A stretch of 64,000 bases of DNA from Proteiniphilum sp. X52 (GCF_003712195.1 NZ_RDSD01000001.1:532702-596701), one strand, 5' to 3'; counted from the first letter of the stretch, positions 26,633 to 38,842 are shown. The notes: a model not told the origin generated them from the sequence alone. Numbers and translations are program-made.

Positions 26633-28810
26633 ATGGGAAAATTTCTTTTTAAGGTTATAGTGACAATAACTATTGCGATGGCGAGTGTTGTGACGGCATC
26701 GGCGCAGCGCTACACGCTGGAAAGCCTGTTGGGTGGTGAATTTACACCCCGCGGTATAAGGGAGATGGTGTCGTCGCAAGACGGGACGCATTTTTACCAG
26801 GCCGATCCGCAACACACGGCGGTGATTAAATATGCATACGCTACCGGCGAAGCGGTCGACACCCTGTTTAATACACGTAGGGCGCGGAACTGCGCTTTTG
26901 ACAGCTTTCAGGGTTTTTTGGTAAGTCCCGATGAAACCCGGGTGCTGGTGTATCGGGATCGGGAACAGGTATATCGCCACTCTTTCCGTGCCGACTATTA
27001 CTATCATGACGTACGCCGCAACATGGTCAGGAGGCTCTCGGAGCATCCCTCCAAACAAATGATCCCCACTTTCTCTCCCGACGGCAAAATGGTGGCATAT
27101 GTGATAGAGAATGATATCTGGCTCACAAAGTTCGACTTCGATACCGAATCGCGGGTGACAAGAGACGGAGAGACGAACAAAGTGATGAATGGAGCGACCG
27201 ACTGGGTGTATGAGGAGGAGTTCGGCACAACCCGGCTGATGGAGTTTTCGCCAGATAATCGTCTGTTGGCCTTTGTGCGTACTGACGAGTCGGCGGTGAA
27301 GGAATTCTCTTTCCAGACTTTTAATAAACAGTTGTATCCCGATTTTTATCGATTTAAATATCCCAAGGCGGGAGAAACCAATTCCACAGTAGAGTGCCGG
27401 GTATTCGACATAGAGGCGCGTACCACTCGCACTTTGGATGTGCCCCTGGAGGAAAGCGGTTATATACCCAGGATAAAGTTCACTCACGATCCCGGTCAAC
27501 TGGCGGTGATGACACTCAACAGGGATCAAAACCGATTCGACATGTATTTTACAAGTCCCCGCTCCACCGTCTCTAAACTGGTGTTGAGGGAAGAAAGCAA
27601 CTATTATGTCGATTCGGAGTGGCTCAATTCGATCCATTTCTTAAAAGACCGTTTTACTTACGTGTCTGAGAAAGATGGTTATAGTCATATTTATATTTAC
27701 GGCCTCTCGGGTACGTTGCAAAAACAACTGACGGTTGGTAACTACGACGTGACGGCACTTCTGGCTGTGGATGAGCAAACCGAAACGGTTTTCTATGAGG
27801 CAGCCGATGAGTCGCCTATAAGACGCAACATATATAAGGTGAATATCAATAAGGGACAACCACAGAAATTGTCACAGCAGCCGGGATATAACAGCGCCTC
27901 CTTCAGCGGGCAGGGTAAGTATTTTGTGAACCGCTGGTCGGATGCCGAAACGCCTACGGTGATTGCCTTATACGATGGAAACGGAAAGCAATTGCGGGTA
28001 TTGGAAGACAACCAGTCAGTCCGTGCCAAGGTGGCTTCCGCCCAATTCCCCCGGAGAGAATATATTACCGTGACTGCAGCCGACGGTATAACCCGCCTGA
28101 ACGGATGGATATTGAAACCCTATAATTTTGATCCCACCCGGAAATACCCGGTAGTGATGATCCAGTATAGTGGTCCCAATTCACAACAAGTCCTGGACCG
28201 GTATAATGCCGACTGGTATTACGCGTTGCTCAACGAAGGCGTTGTGGTGGCTTGTGTCGACGGGCGTGGGACAGGCGCGCGGGGTGAAGCATTCCGTAAG
28301 AGTACCTATATGAACTTGGGTGTGAAGGAGTCGGACGATCAGATTGCCGCGGCCCGTCACCTCGCCTCATTGCCTTATATTGATGGAAAGGGTGTCGGTA
28401 TCTGGGGATGGAGCTATGGAGGATATAACGTCCTGATGAGTATGAGCCGTGGAAACGGTATCTTCAAAGCTGGGGTGGCCATAGCACCGGTAACCGACTA
28501 TCGCTTTTATGATTCCATCTATACCGAGCGGTTTATGCGTACACCACAGCAGAACAACCAGGGATACGATAATGGATCGCCCATTGCCCTTGCGGGCCGA
28601 TTGGAAGGCAACTTGTTACTGATACACGGTACGGCCGACGATAATGTGCATTTCCAGAACTCCGTTGAATATGCGCGTGTGTTGATCGAAGCGGGCAAAC
28701 ATTTCGACATGTTCTTCTTTCCTGATAAGGACCATTTTATCAGAGGCGAAAATACAAGGAAATATCTTTATGAAAAGGTGATCGATCATTTCAAACGGAA
28801 TCTGCGATAA
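26633..28810 (+). CDS. S9B dipeptidyl-peptidase-IV-like serine peptidase
   Basis: A 725-residue exported peptidase that removes X-Pro or X-Ala dipeptides from peptide N-termini. Signal peptide about 1-23 (IAMASVVTASAQ). Residues 30-480 form the eight-blade propeller, which includes the substrate-binding double Glu of DPP-IV (DWVYEEEFG). The C-terminal hydrolase has GWSYGGY with Ser594, HGTADDNVHFQ with Asp669/670 and DKDHF with His701 as the triad. The protein is periplasmic or surface-linked. It lies divergent to an OPT transporter, which would suit a peptide-feeding pathway. Confidence 0.95.
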   Translation: MGKFLFKVIVTITIAMASVVTASAQRYTLESLLGGEFTPRGIREMVSSQDGTHFYQADPQHTAVIKYAYATGEAVDTLFNTRRARNCAFDSFQGFLVSPDETRVLVYRDREQVYRHSFRADYYYHDVRRNMVRRLSEHPSKQMIPTFSPDGKMVAYVIENDIWLTKFDFDTESRVTRDGETNKVMNGATDWVYEEEFGTTRLMEFSPDNRLLAFVRTDESAVKEFSFQTFNKQLYPDFYRFKYPKAGETNSTVECRVFDIEARTTRTLDVPLEESGYIPRIKFTHDPGQLAVMTLNRDQNRFDMYFTSPRSTVSKLVLREESNYYVDSEWLNSIHFLKDRFTYVSEKDGYSHIYIYGLSGTLQKQLTVGNYDVTALLAVDEQTETVFYEAADESPIRRNIYKVNINKGQPQKLSQQPGYNSASFSGQGKYFVNRWSDAETPTVIALYDGNGKQLRVLEDNQSVRAKVASAQFPRREYITVTAADGITRLNGWILKPYNFDPTRKYPVVMIQYSGPNSQQVLDRYNADWYYALLNEGVVVACVDGRGTGARGEAFRKSTYMNLGVKESDDQIAAARHLASLPYIDGKGVGIWGWSYGGYNVLMSMSRGNGIFKAGVAIAPVTDYRFYDSIYTERFMRTPQQNNQGYDNGSPIALAGRLEGNLLLIHGTADDNVHFQNSVEYARVLIEAGKHFDMFFFPDKDHFIRGENTRKYLYEKVIDHFKRNLR

Positions 28811-29032
28811 ATTCCACCTCCTTTTCTAAGAAACTGTTTTGAATTTTACGAGTAATTATTTCACGCTTATTTTTCCACTCTTTCATCTTGGTTTTTTGCC
28901 CTTTTTCGCGCCTTTGAACTTTCATTTCTTTTAAGTGGCCCGCCACATTTCAATCAATGAAAACCAAATCCATCAAAAAATGGCTGAAAAACGATGGATG
29001 AAAAAAATCAAAACAGCTTCTTAATTTTCAGC

Positions 29033-29124
29033 GATTTGTTGCCGGATGGTTCATCACTATCTCAATAATGACGATGAAACAATCGTCAATGCTATGATTT
29101 GTTGCCGGATGGTTCATCACTATC
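29033..29124. repeat. 29-bp direct repeat pair separated by 34 bp
   Basis: Positions 29033-29061 and 29096-29124 are identical (beginning GATTTGTTGCCGG and ending TCATCACTATC). The 34-bp middle contains TGACGAT and ATCGTCA as an inverted repeat, and the second copy extends into CCGGAT/ATCCGG symmetry. It lies in a 483-base gene-free spacer (28811-29293) before the membrane/Nudix-like gene. Role unknown; transcript structure or a duplicated regulatory site are options. Confidence 0.7.
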
Positions 29125-29293
29125 CGGTAACGTTTTTAAGTCTAAACAAAAAAGCCGTTTTATTGTTATTAAAAGGAGTATTGCGAGAAAGGGTGTGTGA
29201 GATAGGCGTTATTTATCAAGGAATTTTGCGGGTTGATTTTATCTTTTGTAGCGTGCCAAAACCTGCAAAAGATGGTTCGGTTTATGGTTCATT

Positions 29294-30379
29294 ATGCAGA
29301 GAATATTAAAGAATCCGGCATTCGGACTTATGTCGATGTTCATTTTTTCAATCCTCGTGTTGTATGCGGACTCCCGTATTGCGACAGGAGTCGCGTTGGC
29401 ATTGTCTGTGGCGGGATACATCGCGGTGAAGAAGTATAGCCGGCTTATCTATGATATTTCCATTATTACATTTGCCATTGCGCTGTTGTTTTCTTTTACC
29501 GTTTTCCCGAAATTACCGGTATTTAACCGGTTTGCGATTGTGGAAATCATTTTTGTGATATCCCTTATCGTTATGCGACTTTCCAGAGGGAAAATCCTTA
29601 CCCGGGTAGCCAAAGGTCGTAACCCGATGTTGAAGAATTACCTGAAAGAGTCACTGAGAGTGGCTTTCCAGGCGCAATACGGATTATCGATCCATCTTCT
29701 CCTGGTGCTGGCATTTTACCTGTTTGATGCCGCGGAGATCCGCTTCGTGAGTAGTGTGGCTATGGTGGTGGTGTGCCAGGTTATAATGCTGATGATTATG
29801 ATCATGGAGACTGCCAGGTTGTATATCTTAGATAAAAAATTGTTTCAGGAAGAGTGGTTGCCTGTGGTGACGGAAAAGGGAGATGTGACCGGAAAAGTGG
29901 CGAAATCGATCACCAAAGGCCTGAAGAATAAATTCATGCATCCGGTGGTTCGCGTGGCGTTGATCTACAAAGGAAGAATTTACCTCCAGGCGCGGGATCA
30001 GGATCGGCTGTTGAATCCCGGAAAGCTCGATTATCCCTTTGAGAAATATATGCAGTTCAACCACGAAGTGGATGAAACTTTGCGGAACAGTATCAGAAGA
30101 GAATGCGGCGGTAATGATATCCCTCTGCGTTTTTTGTTGAAATACACATTTGAAAATGAAGTAACCAAACGCCTTGTATTTCTCTATGTGTCCGTTATTG
30201 AAGATGAAGCGGTTTTCAACAGCCTGCGCCTGCAAGGAGGAAAATTATGGACAACTTCGCAGATTGAAGATAATATGGGTACCGAAATTTTCTCCGAGTG
30301 TTTCGAATTGGAATATGAATACCTGAAAAACACGGTGCTGCTGGCACACCAATTCTTGAATAACAGTAAGCAAGAGTAG
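29294..30379 (+). CDS. membrane protein with C-terminal degenerate Nudix-like domain
   Basis: A 361-residue protein in two halves. Residues 1-180 have about six membrane helices in pairs (FGLMSMFIFSILVLYADSRI, ISIITFAIALLFSFTVF, FAIVEIIFVISLIVM, then two or three more). Residues about 190-350 resemble a Nudix hydrolase of the isopentenyl-diphosphate-isomerase type: GDVTGKVAKSITKGLKN, HPVVRVALIYKGRIYLQARD, GKLDYPFEKY. The Nudix box position reads HEVDETLRNSIRRECGG, keeping Arg-Glu but replacing the metal-binding EE pair by GG. Catalysis therefore looks doubtful; a sensory or binding role is possible. No known family name comes to mind. The sigma gene 122 bases downstream may be unrelated. Confidence 0.68.
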   Translation: MQRILKNPAFGLMSMFIFSILVLYADSRIATGVALALSVAGYIAVKKYSRLIYDISIITFAIALLFSFTVFPKLPVFNRFAIVEIIFVISLIVMRLSRGKILTRVAKGRNPMLKNYLKESLRVAFQAQYGLSIHLLLVLAFYLFDAAEIRFVSSVAMVVVCQVIMLMIMIMETARLYILDKKLFQEEWLPVVTEKGDVTGKVAKSITKGLKNKFMHPVVRVALIYKGRIYLQARDQDRLLNPGKLDYPFEKYMQFNHEVDETLRNSIRRECGGNDIPLRFLLKYTFENEVTKRLVFLYVSVIEDEAVFNSLRLQGGKLWTTSQIEDNMGTEIFSECFELEYEYLKNTVLLAHQFLNNSKQE

Positions 30380-30501
30380 TCGTGGTGATAACTCACTTAT
30401 GAACAGTGTGATATGGCTTCAAGCGGTGAGGATTGTCATTGCGCCTGTAAAATATTTCACCCTGGAGTGTAACTTTTTGGTTCCTCACCCGTCATTATAC
30501 A

Positions 30502-31020
30502 ATGAACATTGATTCTTTCCATACCGTCATCCTTCCCCTGAAGGACAAACTCTTCAGGCTTGCATATGGCATTGTAAGAGAACAGGCCGAAGCCGAAGAT
30601 ATTTTGCAGGATGTGCTCCTGAAACTATGGAGTAAACGGGCCGAATGGAGTTATATAGAGAATCTTGAAGCTTACTGTTTCAGGGTCACCAAGAATACGG
30701 CGCTCGACAGGTTGGCCTCCATGGCTGTCCGAAAAACCGGGGTGATCGATCCCGAAAAGGAGAATCTGGTTTTCGTTGATAACCGTTCTCCCCACAACGA
30801 AATGGTGAGAAAAGAGCAGCGCTCGGCCATAGATCACTGCATCGAGACGCTTTCGGAAAATCAACGGTTGGTTTTCACACTTAGGGAAATCGAAGGGATG
30901 AGTTACCGGGAGATAGCTGAAGCGCTCGCTATCAGTGAGGATCTGGTGAAAATAAGCCTTCACAGGGCAAGACAAAAAATGAAAGAAATGTTATCGGCAT
31001 ATCACAAAGATGGATACTGA
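30502..31020 (+). CDS. ECF-type RNA polymerase sigma factor
   Basis: A 172-residue sigma-70 family factor with regions 2 (LKDKLFRLAYGIVREQAEAE, DILQDVLLKLWSKRAEW) and 4 (LSENQRLVFTLREIEGMSYR, EIAEALAISEDLVKISLHRA). It overlaps the following anti-sigma-like gene by 11 bases, so the two are co-translated. In Bacteroidota this order, sigma, single-pass partner, DUF4252 protein, recurs as an operon. Target promoters unknown. Confidence 0.94.
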   Translation: MNIDSFHTVILPLKDKLFRLAYGIVREQAEAEDILQDVLLKLWSKRAEWSYIENLEAYCFRVTKNTALDRLASMAVRKTGVIDPEKENLVFVDNRSPHNEMVRKEQRSAIDHCIETLSENQRLVFTLREIEGMSYREIAEALAISEDLVKISLHRARQKMKEMLSAYHKDGY

Positions 31021-31558
31021 AAAGTTACATAAGCTATTGGAAAAATACTGGAGTTGCGAAACATCGGTGCGGGAAGAGAAAGAGTTACAATTTTTTTTCT
31101 CCGAGGGCAATGTGCCTGAAGAACTTCGGCAGTACATTCCGCTTTTCTCCTATATAAGAGACGAGCAATCGATCACATTGAGCGACGACTTCAGTGAAAG
31201 ATTGCAGAATGCCATCGAGGCGGAAGCAAAGCAGCGGTATGTCACTATTCGTATTTTTAAACCCCTGTTGCGTATCGCGGTCTCAGTTTTACTTGTGGTG
31301 GGGATGGGAATAAGTTTCTACTTTATTTCGAAGCAGGATAACCGGCCGCACTTTGTGGAAACATTCGAAGATCCCAATGCGGCGATGCGGCAGGCCACTT
31401 ATGCCCTGGAAAAATTATCGCACGCGTTGCGCAAAAGCGAAACAGTATCGATGGAAACGATTCATTTCATCGATGATCTGGATATTGATTGGACTGCCAT
31501 CGACTCGTTAAACAATAACAATCCCGTTGAAACGGATAGTGTAAAATCAGAAAGGTAA
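31010..31558 (+). CDS. single-pass membrane protein, probable anti-sigma factor
   Basis: A 182-residue protein: a charged cytoplasmic N-terminal part (about 1-85, LHKLLEKYWSCETSVREEKE) with the short-helix pattern of Bacteroidota anti-sigma proteins, one membrane helix (about 90-107, AVSVLLVVGMGISFYFI) and a periplasmic acidic tail. Its start overlaps the sigma gene by 11 bases. No zinc-binding HxxxCxxC motif is seen, so it is not a ZAS-type anti-sigma factor. The role is inferred from position and topology. Confidence 0.72.
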   Translation: MDTEKLHKLLEKYWSCETSVREEKELQFFFSEGNVPEELRQYIPLFSYIRDEQSITLSDDFSERLQNAIEAEAKQRYVTIRIFKPLLRIAVSVLLVVGMGISFYFISKQDNRPHFVETFEDPNAAMRQATYALEKLSHALRKSETVSMETIHFIDDLDIDWTAIDSLNNNNPVETDSVKSER

Positions 31559-31565
31559 ATAATGT

Positions 31566-32060
31566 ATGAGAATAGCCATGGTGATGTTGTTTTCCCTCCT
31601 TCTCCCGACTGCCCTCCTGGCCGATAATTTCGTGTCGGTATTCATGGAGAGATGCGCTGAGGAGGAGAGACTGTTAAACAATGTGAACATCGGTAAGGCG
31701 ATGCTTGACAGAATGGCGGCCAACACCGATGATGAGGAGTTAAAGAATACGTTCAAAGAGTTGAACAGCATTCGTATAATAAGCTCCGACAATGTAGAGG
31801 ATTCTAAATACTACTTTAAGAAAGCAAATGAACTGATCAAAGAATCATTCAGGGATTATGAGGAAGTTGTCTCGCTCAGCGAAATTGGATCGAAAATCTC
31901 TGTTTGGGTGAAGAGGCAGGGTGAGGAAAAACAGGATCTTATCCTCATTTTACTCGACAGTGACAGAAAACTCTCTATCATTACGGTTTCAGGAAAGATC
32001 AATTTCGATTCCATATCCAAACTGTCAGGATCGCTCCGGGACGGACAGCAATTGCCCTGA
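31566..32060 (+). CDS. DUF4252 protein
   Basis: A 164-residue secreted protein; signal peptide about 1-19 (MLFSLLLPTALLA), then the DUF4252 pattern of helix, RIISSDN, long helix and strands (KISVWVKRQGEEKQDLILIL, KLSIITVSGKINFDSISKL). Function of the family is unknown to me. It starts 7 bases after the anti-sigma gene and completes the sigma operon, so it may be part of the sensing system or its target. Confidence 0.75.
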   Translation: MRIAMVMLFSLLLPTALLADNFVSVFMERCAEEERLLNNVNIGKAMLDRMAANTDDEELKNTFKELNSIRIISSDNVEDSKYYFKKANELIKESFRDYEEVVSLSEIGSKISVWVKRQGEEKQDLILILLDSDRKLSIITVSGKINFDSISKLSGSLRDGQQLP

Positions 32061-32441
32061 CGGTCAGACCATTGGTGGAATGGGCGAAGAATCACTCAAA
32101 AAATGTTCCTGTTTTTAAACATACATTAGTGGTCTTTTTAAAATAACTTTTTTCTTTTTTATATTTAAACGATGAGCAGGCAGCCGAGCGTGAGTTTAGC
32201 TGCCTGTTGCTATATACCCCTTTGCCGGTAAAAAGGGAGGCCGAAAAAATGATCCGATTTTTTCAAAAACATAGAGAAACACTTGCACATCTGATTGATT
32301 ATTTGTAATTTTGTGCCGTTTTTCATGTGAAGGAAATGGTTATTGAATGATAATCAGGGTGTTAATATTTTATCCATAGCGTGAAAGATAAGTGAGACAG
32401 TTAATTATTAAAAAACTGAAAAAGATAAAAGAAAGCAGAAG
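32061..32441 (+). promoter_or_regulatory. leader and promoter region of the ribosomal protein cluster
   Basis: A Bacteroidota-type promoter is visible: TTG at 32283-32285 and TAATTTTG at 32306-32313, 20 bases apart. Transcription would begin near 32320, leaving about 120 bases of leader before rpsL. Upstream, GCAGGCAGC (32176-32184) and GCTGCCTGT (32199-32207) form a strong hairpin without a T-run, between the DUF4252 gene and this promoter. An autoregulatory ribosomal-protein site may lie in the leader, but I cannot identify one. Confidence 0.6.
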
Positions 32442-32849
32442 ATGCCTACAATTCAACAATTAGTAAGAAAAGGACGTGCCACCCTTACGGAGAAAAGCAA
32501 ATCGCCCGCTTTGGACTCATGTCCGCAACGTCGCGGCGTTTGTGTGAGAGTGTATACCACCACTCCGAAGAAGCCGAATTCAGCAATGAGAAAGGTGGCT
32601 CGCGTGCGTTTGACCAACTCGAAGGAAGTGAACGCGTACATCCCGGGAGAAGGACACAACCTGCAGGAGCACTCTATCGTGCTGGTGCGTGGAGGACGTG
32701 TGAAGGACCTTCCGGGGGTGCGTTATCACATTGTGCGTGGCACTTTGGATACTGCCGGGGTAAGCGGCCGTACCCAGAGGAGATCGAAATACGGGGCAAA
32801 ACGGCCTAAACCCGGCGCCAAACCCGCGGTAGCAGGTAAGAAAAAATAA
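32442..32849 (+). CDS. rpsL: 30S ribosomal protein S12
   Basis: A 135-residue S12, the decoding-site protein. It keeps the universally conserved [20 protein letters not shown] with the Lys linked to streptomycin response, and [17 protein letters not shown]. The C-terminal tail ([17 protein letters not shown]) is longer than in E. coli. First gene of the cluster; rpsG follows after 126 bases. Confidence 0.98.
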   Translation: MPTIQQLVRKGRATLTEKSKSPALDSCPQRRGVCVRVYTTTPKKPNSAMRKVARVRLTNSKEVNAYIPGEGHNLQEHSIVLVRGGRVKDLPGVRYHIVRGTLDTAGVSGRTQRRSKYGAKRPKPGAKPAVAGKKK

Positions 32850-32975
32850 TTAAAAATGTGGAATCGCTGTTGAATTTTTGGAATACGCTATTTTATGAAG
32901 GGTTGAGTAAATAAATTCGGAGGAATTTGTTGAAGACTTTGCAAAGGCAACCAAACAACACAAATTTTTTAAGCA

Positions 32976-33452
32976 ATGAGAAAAACTAAACCTAAAAAAA
33001 GACAGGTCCTTCCTGATCCTGTGTATGGTGATATAAGGGTGACAAAGTTTGTTAACCACCTTATGTATGACGGTAAGAAAAGTATCTCTTATGATATTTT
33101 CTATTCCGCATTGGATACAGTAAAGGCTAAATTGCCTAACGAGGAAAAACCGGCTCTCGAGATTTGGAAAGCCGCGCTCGATAATATAACCCCCCAAGTG
33201 GAAGTAAAGTCACGCCGTGTGGGCGGAGCTACATTCCAGGTTCCCACTGAAATCAGGCCGGATAGAAAAGAATCCGTGTCAATGAAAAACCTCATTCTTT
33301 ATGCTCGCAAAAGAGGAGGAAAGACAATGGCTGACAAGTTGGCTGCCGAAATTGTGGATGCTTACAACAGCCAGGGCGGTGCTTACAAACGCAAAGAAGA
33401 TATGCACAGAATGGCAGAGGCGAACCGTGCTTTTGCCCATTTCAGATTTTAA
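32976..33452 (+). CDS. rpsG: 30S ribosomal protein S7
   Basis: A 158-residue S7, which nucleates assembly of the 30S head and touches the E-site tRNA. Recognised by [36 protein letters not shown] and the C-terminal [19 protein letters not shown]. Order rpsL-rpsG-fusA is the classical str operon; fusA begins 21 bases later. Confidence 0.98.
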   Translation: MRKTKPKKRQVLPDPVYGDIRVTKFVNHLMYDGKKSISYDIFYSALDTVKAKLPNEEKPALEIWKAALDNITPQVEVKSRRVGGATFQVPTEIRPDRKESVSMKNLILYARKRGGKTMADKLAAEIVDAYNSQGGAYKRKEDMHRMAEANRAFAHFRF

Positions 33453-33473
33453 TTTAGATAGAAGGTAAAAAAG

Positions 33474-35603
<2,130 letters not shown>

Positions 35604-35608
35604 TTTAT

Positions 35609-35677
35609 TGAACGGTTTCGTGAAGCTAAATGGGCAGAGGACAAACTTGTTTCGACTATGCCATGGCGAGAAAACGA
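35609..35677. repeat. interspersed repeat in the fusA-rpsJ spacer (copy 1 of 3)
   Basis: Begins TGAACGGTTTCG and ends CTATGCCATGGCGAGAAAA, with AAAC/GTTT symmetry between. Related sequences lie in the rplE-rpsN spacer (42239-42300) and the rpsK-rpsD spacer (48986-49042). Confidence 0.55.
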
Positions 35678-35699
35678 CTAATGTAATTGAAAATATTTT

Positions 35700-36005
35700 A
35701 TGAGCCAAAAAATCAGAATTAAACTGAAATCTTACGATTACAGCCTGGTGGACAAATCCGCCGAAAAGATCGTAAAAACCGTAAAAGCTACGGGTGCAGT
35801 GGTGAGTGGTCCAATTCCGTTGCCGACGCACAAGCGTATTTTTACTGTGAACCGCTCCACGTTCGTAAACAAGAAATCGCGTGAGCAGTTCGAACTGGCC
35901 TCTTTCAAGAGACTCATCGATATTTACAGCTCCACGGCTAAAACCGTGGATGCCCTGATGAAGCTTGAGTTACCCAGTGGTGTGGAAGTAGAGATTAAAG
36001 TATGA
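35700..36005 (+). CDS. rpsJ: 30S ribosomal protein S10
   Basis: A 101-residue S10 of normal length ([40 protein letters not shown]). It heads the S10 block, in the 30S head, and in E. coli also serves antitermination as NusE. The 120-base spacer after it contains an inverted repeat and is the first of several unusually long gaps in the cluster. Confidence 0.98.
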   Translation: MSQKIRIKLKSYDYSLVDKSAEKIVKTVKATGAVVSGPIPLPTHKRIFTVNRSTFVNKKSREQFELASFKRLIDIYSSTAKTVDALMKLELPSGVEVEIKV

Positions 36006-36031
36006 TAAAATAGACACAAGACAAAAGAACT

Positions 36032-36098
36032 AAGAGCCAAGACGAAAGAAGGAAGATATAAATCTTGCATCTAGCTTGAATCTTGCATCTTGGTTCTT
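36032..36098. repeat. imperfect inverted repeat in the rpsJ-rplC spacer
   Basis: AAGAGCCAAGA (36032-36042) and TCTTGGTTCTT (36088-36098) pair with one G-T; between them AATCTTGCATCT occurs twice (36060 region and 36079 region). Such AAGA/TCTT-rich spacers look like mobile or slippage-derived repeats rather than regulatory elements. Confidence 0.6.
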
Positions 36099-36125
36099 GA
36101 ATCTAAAATTAAAAAAACGAGAGAA

Positions 36126-36743
36126 ATGCCAGGATTATTAGGAAGAAAAATCGGAATGACATCCGTTTTCAGTGCCGAGGGGAAAAATATCCCATGCACT
36201 GTTATCGAAGCAGGTCCTTGCGTGGTGACTCAGGTGAAGACCGTTGAAAAAGACGGTTATGATGCTATTCAGCTGGGGTTTGAAGACAAGAAAGACAAGC
36301 ATACCCCCAACGCTGAGAAAGGGCATTTCAAGAAAGCCGGAGTAAGCCCCAAGAGACACTTGGCCGAGTTCAAAGGTTTTGGAAACGAGTACAAAGCCGG
36401 ATCCGAGATCAAAGTAGATCTTTTCAATGATACCGTTTATGTAGACGTGATCGGGAAATCGAAAGGCAAAGGATTCCAGGGAGTCGTCAAACGCCACGGT
36501 TTCGGTGGTGTGGGCCAGTCGACTCACGGCCAGCACAACAGGTTACGCGCCCCCGGGTCAATCGGGGCATGTTCTTATCCCGCGAAAGTATTCAAGGGAA
36601 CCCGTATGGCCGGACAGATGGGTAACGAACGGGTGACCGTTCAGAACCTGCAGGTAATCAAAGTAATTCCCGAACACAATCTTTTGCTCATAAAAGGTTC
36701 TATCCCGGGAAGTAAAGGTTCAATCGTAGCAATAGAGAAATAA
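36126..36743 (+). CDS. rplC: 50S ribosomal protein L3
   Basis: A 205-residue L3 from ATG36126; an upstream in-frame ATG (36090) lies in the repeat spacer and is not conserved. Typical start [19 protein letters not shown] and the loop [20 protein letters not shown] that reaches the peptidyl-transferase centre, with the conserved Gln of the methylated region. rplD follows after one base. Confidence 0.98.
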   Translation: MPGLLGRKIGMTSVFSAEGKNIPCTVIEAGPCVVTQVKTVEKDGYDAIQLGFEDKKDKHTPNAEKGHFKKAGVSPKRHLAEFKGFGNEYKAGSEIKVDLFNDTVYVDVIGKSKGKGFQGVVKRHGFGGVGQSTHGQHNRLRAPGSIGACSYPAKVFKGTRMAGQMGNERVTVQNLQVIKVIPEHNLLLIKGSIPGSKGSIVAIEK

Positions 36744-36744
36744 G

Positions 36745-37374
36745 ATGGAATTAAGCGTATATAATATCAAAGGAGAGGTAACGGACAAGAAGGTGACACT
36801 CGACGATTCCATTTTCGGGATTGAACCCAATGATCATGTTATCTGGTTGGATGTAAAGCAATACATGGCCAACCGGCGTCAGGGTACGCATAAGTCGAAA
36901 GAGAGAAGCGAAATTACAGGAAGCACACGTAAACTAATCCGTCAGAAGGGGAGCGGCGGGGCACGCCGCGGTGATGTCAAATCGCCCCTGCTGGTGGGTG
37001 GAGGCCGCGTGTTTGGTCCCAAACCACGCGATTACAGCTTCAAGGTAAACAAAAAAGTGAAGGCATTGGCGCGTAAATCGGCCCTTTCACTGAAAGCGAA
37101 AAACAACGCCATTGTGGTGGTGGAGGATTTTGCTTTCGATACCCCTAAGACCAAGCAGTTTGTAGAGTTGACAAAAAATCTGCAACTCGCTGATAAAAAG
37201 CTACTTTTCGTTTTGCCGAATCAAAATAAAAATGTATATTTGTCGGCTCGAAATTTGAGCGGTATCAATGTGATAACAGCCTCTGACATAAATACATATA
37301 AAATTATGGATTGCGCCAGTCTGGTGATGATGGAGTCATCGGTAGCTGTAATTGATAACCTGTTTAAAGCATAA
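36745..37374 (+). CDS. rplD: 50S ribosomal protein L4
   Basis: A 209-residue L4, lining the exit tunnel. Recognised by [40 protein letters not shown] (the tunnel loop) and [20 protein letters not shown]. It starts one base after rplC. In E. coli this protein represses its own operon; nothing in the leader here shows that. Confidence 0.98.
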   Translation: MELSVYNIKGEVTDKKVTLDDSIFGIEPNDHVIWLDVKQYMANRRQGTHKSKERSEITGSTRKLIRQKGSGGARRGDVKSPLLVGGGRVFGPKPRDYSFKVNKKVKALARKSALSLKAKNNAIVVVEDFAFDTPKTKQFVELTKNLQLADKKLLFVLPNQNKNVYLSARNLSGINVITASDINTYKIMDCASLVMMESSVAVIDNLFKA

Positions 37375-37385
37375 GGAGAATAGAG

Positions 37386-37679
37386 ATGAGTGTAATAGTA
37401 AAACCCATATTCACAGAGAAACAAACCGCATTGACGGATAAATTCGAAAACCGTTACGGTTTTATTGTGGAGCCTTCTGCTAATAAGGTTGAAATTAAAA
37501 ATGCCGTTGAAGCGCTTTACAACGTACACGTGGAAAGCGTGAATACGATGAGGTATGATGGTAAGTTGAGGAGCCGCTATACAAAGTCAGGCGTTGTGCA
37601 GGGACGTACTCCGTCGTACAAAAAAGCAATCGTCACCTTGAAGAAAGGTGAAACAATCGATTTATTCAGCAATATATAA
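37386..37679 (+). CDS. rplW: 50S ribosomal protein L23
   Basis: A 97-residue L23 ([40 protein letters not shown]), the docking site for trigger factor and SRP at the tunnel exit. Starts 11 bases after rplD; rplB begins 5 bases after its stop. Confidence 0.97.
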   Translation: MSVIVKPIFTEKQTALTDKFENRYGFIVEPSANKVEIKNAVEALYNVHVESVNTMRYDGKLRSRYTKSGVVQGRTPSYKKAIVTLKKGETIDLFSNI

Positions 37680-37684
37680 AAGGA

Positions 37685-38512
37685 ATGGCAATACGTAAAT
37701 TAAAGCCCACAACACCGGGGCAAAGACACAAGATTATCGGTTCATTTGAAAAGATCACTGCAAGTGTGCCGGAGAAATCTCTTGTGGTTGGTAAGAGAGC
37801 GTCGGGCGGCCGCAATAACCAGGGTAAGATGACCGTGGGGTATATTGGTGGCGGACACAAGAGGCGTTTCAGGATTATCGACTTCAAGAGAACAAAAGAT
37901 GGTATCCCCGCCGTAGTAAAAAGCATAGAGTACGATCCCAACCGTTCGGCACGCATCGCGTTGCTCTATTATGCCGACGGAGTGAAAACGTATATCCTCG
38001 CGCCCAACGGCCTTGAAGTAGGGACCTCAGTGATGTCGGGGCCGTCAGCGGCTCCTGAAGTGGGAAATGCGCTTCCCTTGTCGGTGATTCCCATCGGTAC
38101 GGTAATTCATAACATTGAATTGCGTCCGGGACAAGGGGCAAAGATGGCACGCTCTGCCGGGACATTTGCTCAATTGGTATCTCGTGAAGAGAATTACGCC
38201 ATTATCAAAATGCCTTCCGGCGAAGTTCGCAAAATTTTGTCGGCATGCAAAGCTACTATTGGAAGTGTTGGTAATTCGGACCATGCTCTGGAACAATCAG
38301 GTAAAGCCGGTCGTTCTCGTTGGCTCGGACGTCGTCCCCGCACCCGCGGTGTGGTGAAAAACCCGGTCGACCACCCGATGGGTGGTGGCGAAGGTCGCGC
38401 GTCGGGAGGCCATCCCAGATCAGCCAAAGGCTTATATTCAAAGGGCTTGAAAACAAGAGCGCCTAAAAAACATTCTTCGAAATACATCGTAGAGAGAAGA
38501 AAAAAGAAGTAA
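37685..38512 (+). CDS. rplB: 50S ribosomal protein L2
   Basis: A 275-residue L2. The start [15 protein letters not shown] and the C-terminal [19 protein letters not shown], with the His reported as important for peptidyl transfer, are both intact. Full length; rpsS follows after 22 bases. Confidence 0.98.
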   Translation: MAIRKLKPTTPGQRHKIIGSFEKITASVPEKSLVVGKRASGGRNNQGKMTVGYIGGGHKRRFRIIDFKRTKDGIPAVVKSIEYDPNRSARIALLYYADGVKTYILAPNGLEVGTSVMSGPSAAPEVGNALPLSVIPIGTVIHNIELRPGQGAKMARSAGTFAQLVSREENYAIIKMPSGEVRKILSACKATIGSVGNSDHALEQSGKAGRSRWLGRRPRTRGVVKNPVDHPMGGGEGRASGGHPRSAKGLYSKGLKTRAPKKHSSKYIVERRKKK

Positions 38513-38534
38513 TCTGATTAATTAATAAACAACT

Positions 38535-38804
38535 ATGAGCAGATCATTAAAGAAGGGCCCGTATATCAATCTGAAATTAGAGAAAAAAGTGAACGCCATG
38601 AATGAGAGCGGTAAGAAAACCGTCATCAAGACCTGGGCGCGCGCTTCGATGATATCACCTGATTTTGTGGGACACACCATTGCCGTACACAACGGGAACA
38701 AATTCATTCCTGTGTATATCACGGAAAATATGGTGGGACATAAGCTTGGCGAATTTGCTGTGACCCGCACGTTCCGCGGCCATGCAGGCAACCGCAAGAA
38801 ATAA
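38535..38804 (+). CDS. rpsS: 30S ribosomal protein S19
   Basis: An 89-residue S19 of the 30S head ([54 protein letters not shown]). Normal length and place between rplB and rplV. Confidence 0.98.
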   Translation: MSRSLKKGPYINLKLEKKVNAMNESGKKTVIKTWARASMISPDFVGHTIAVHNGNKFIPVYITENMVGHKLGEFAVTRTFRGHAGNRKK

Positions 38805-38842
38805 GATCGGGGCGCTTAACGAAATAAAAAACAGAAAAAGAG

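Noticed and set aside
29033..29124. Two 29-bp repeats with a 34-bp spacer as a minimal CRISPR array
   Set aside because: Only two repeats, no cas genes nearby, and the would-be spacer itself contains an inverted repeat. Lengths are CRISPR-like but nothing else is.
32176..32207. Strong hairpin before the rpsL promoter as a terminator
   Set aside because: The stem is good but it is followed by TGCTATATACC, not a T-run. It may still be a structured transcript end.
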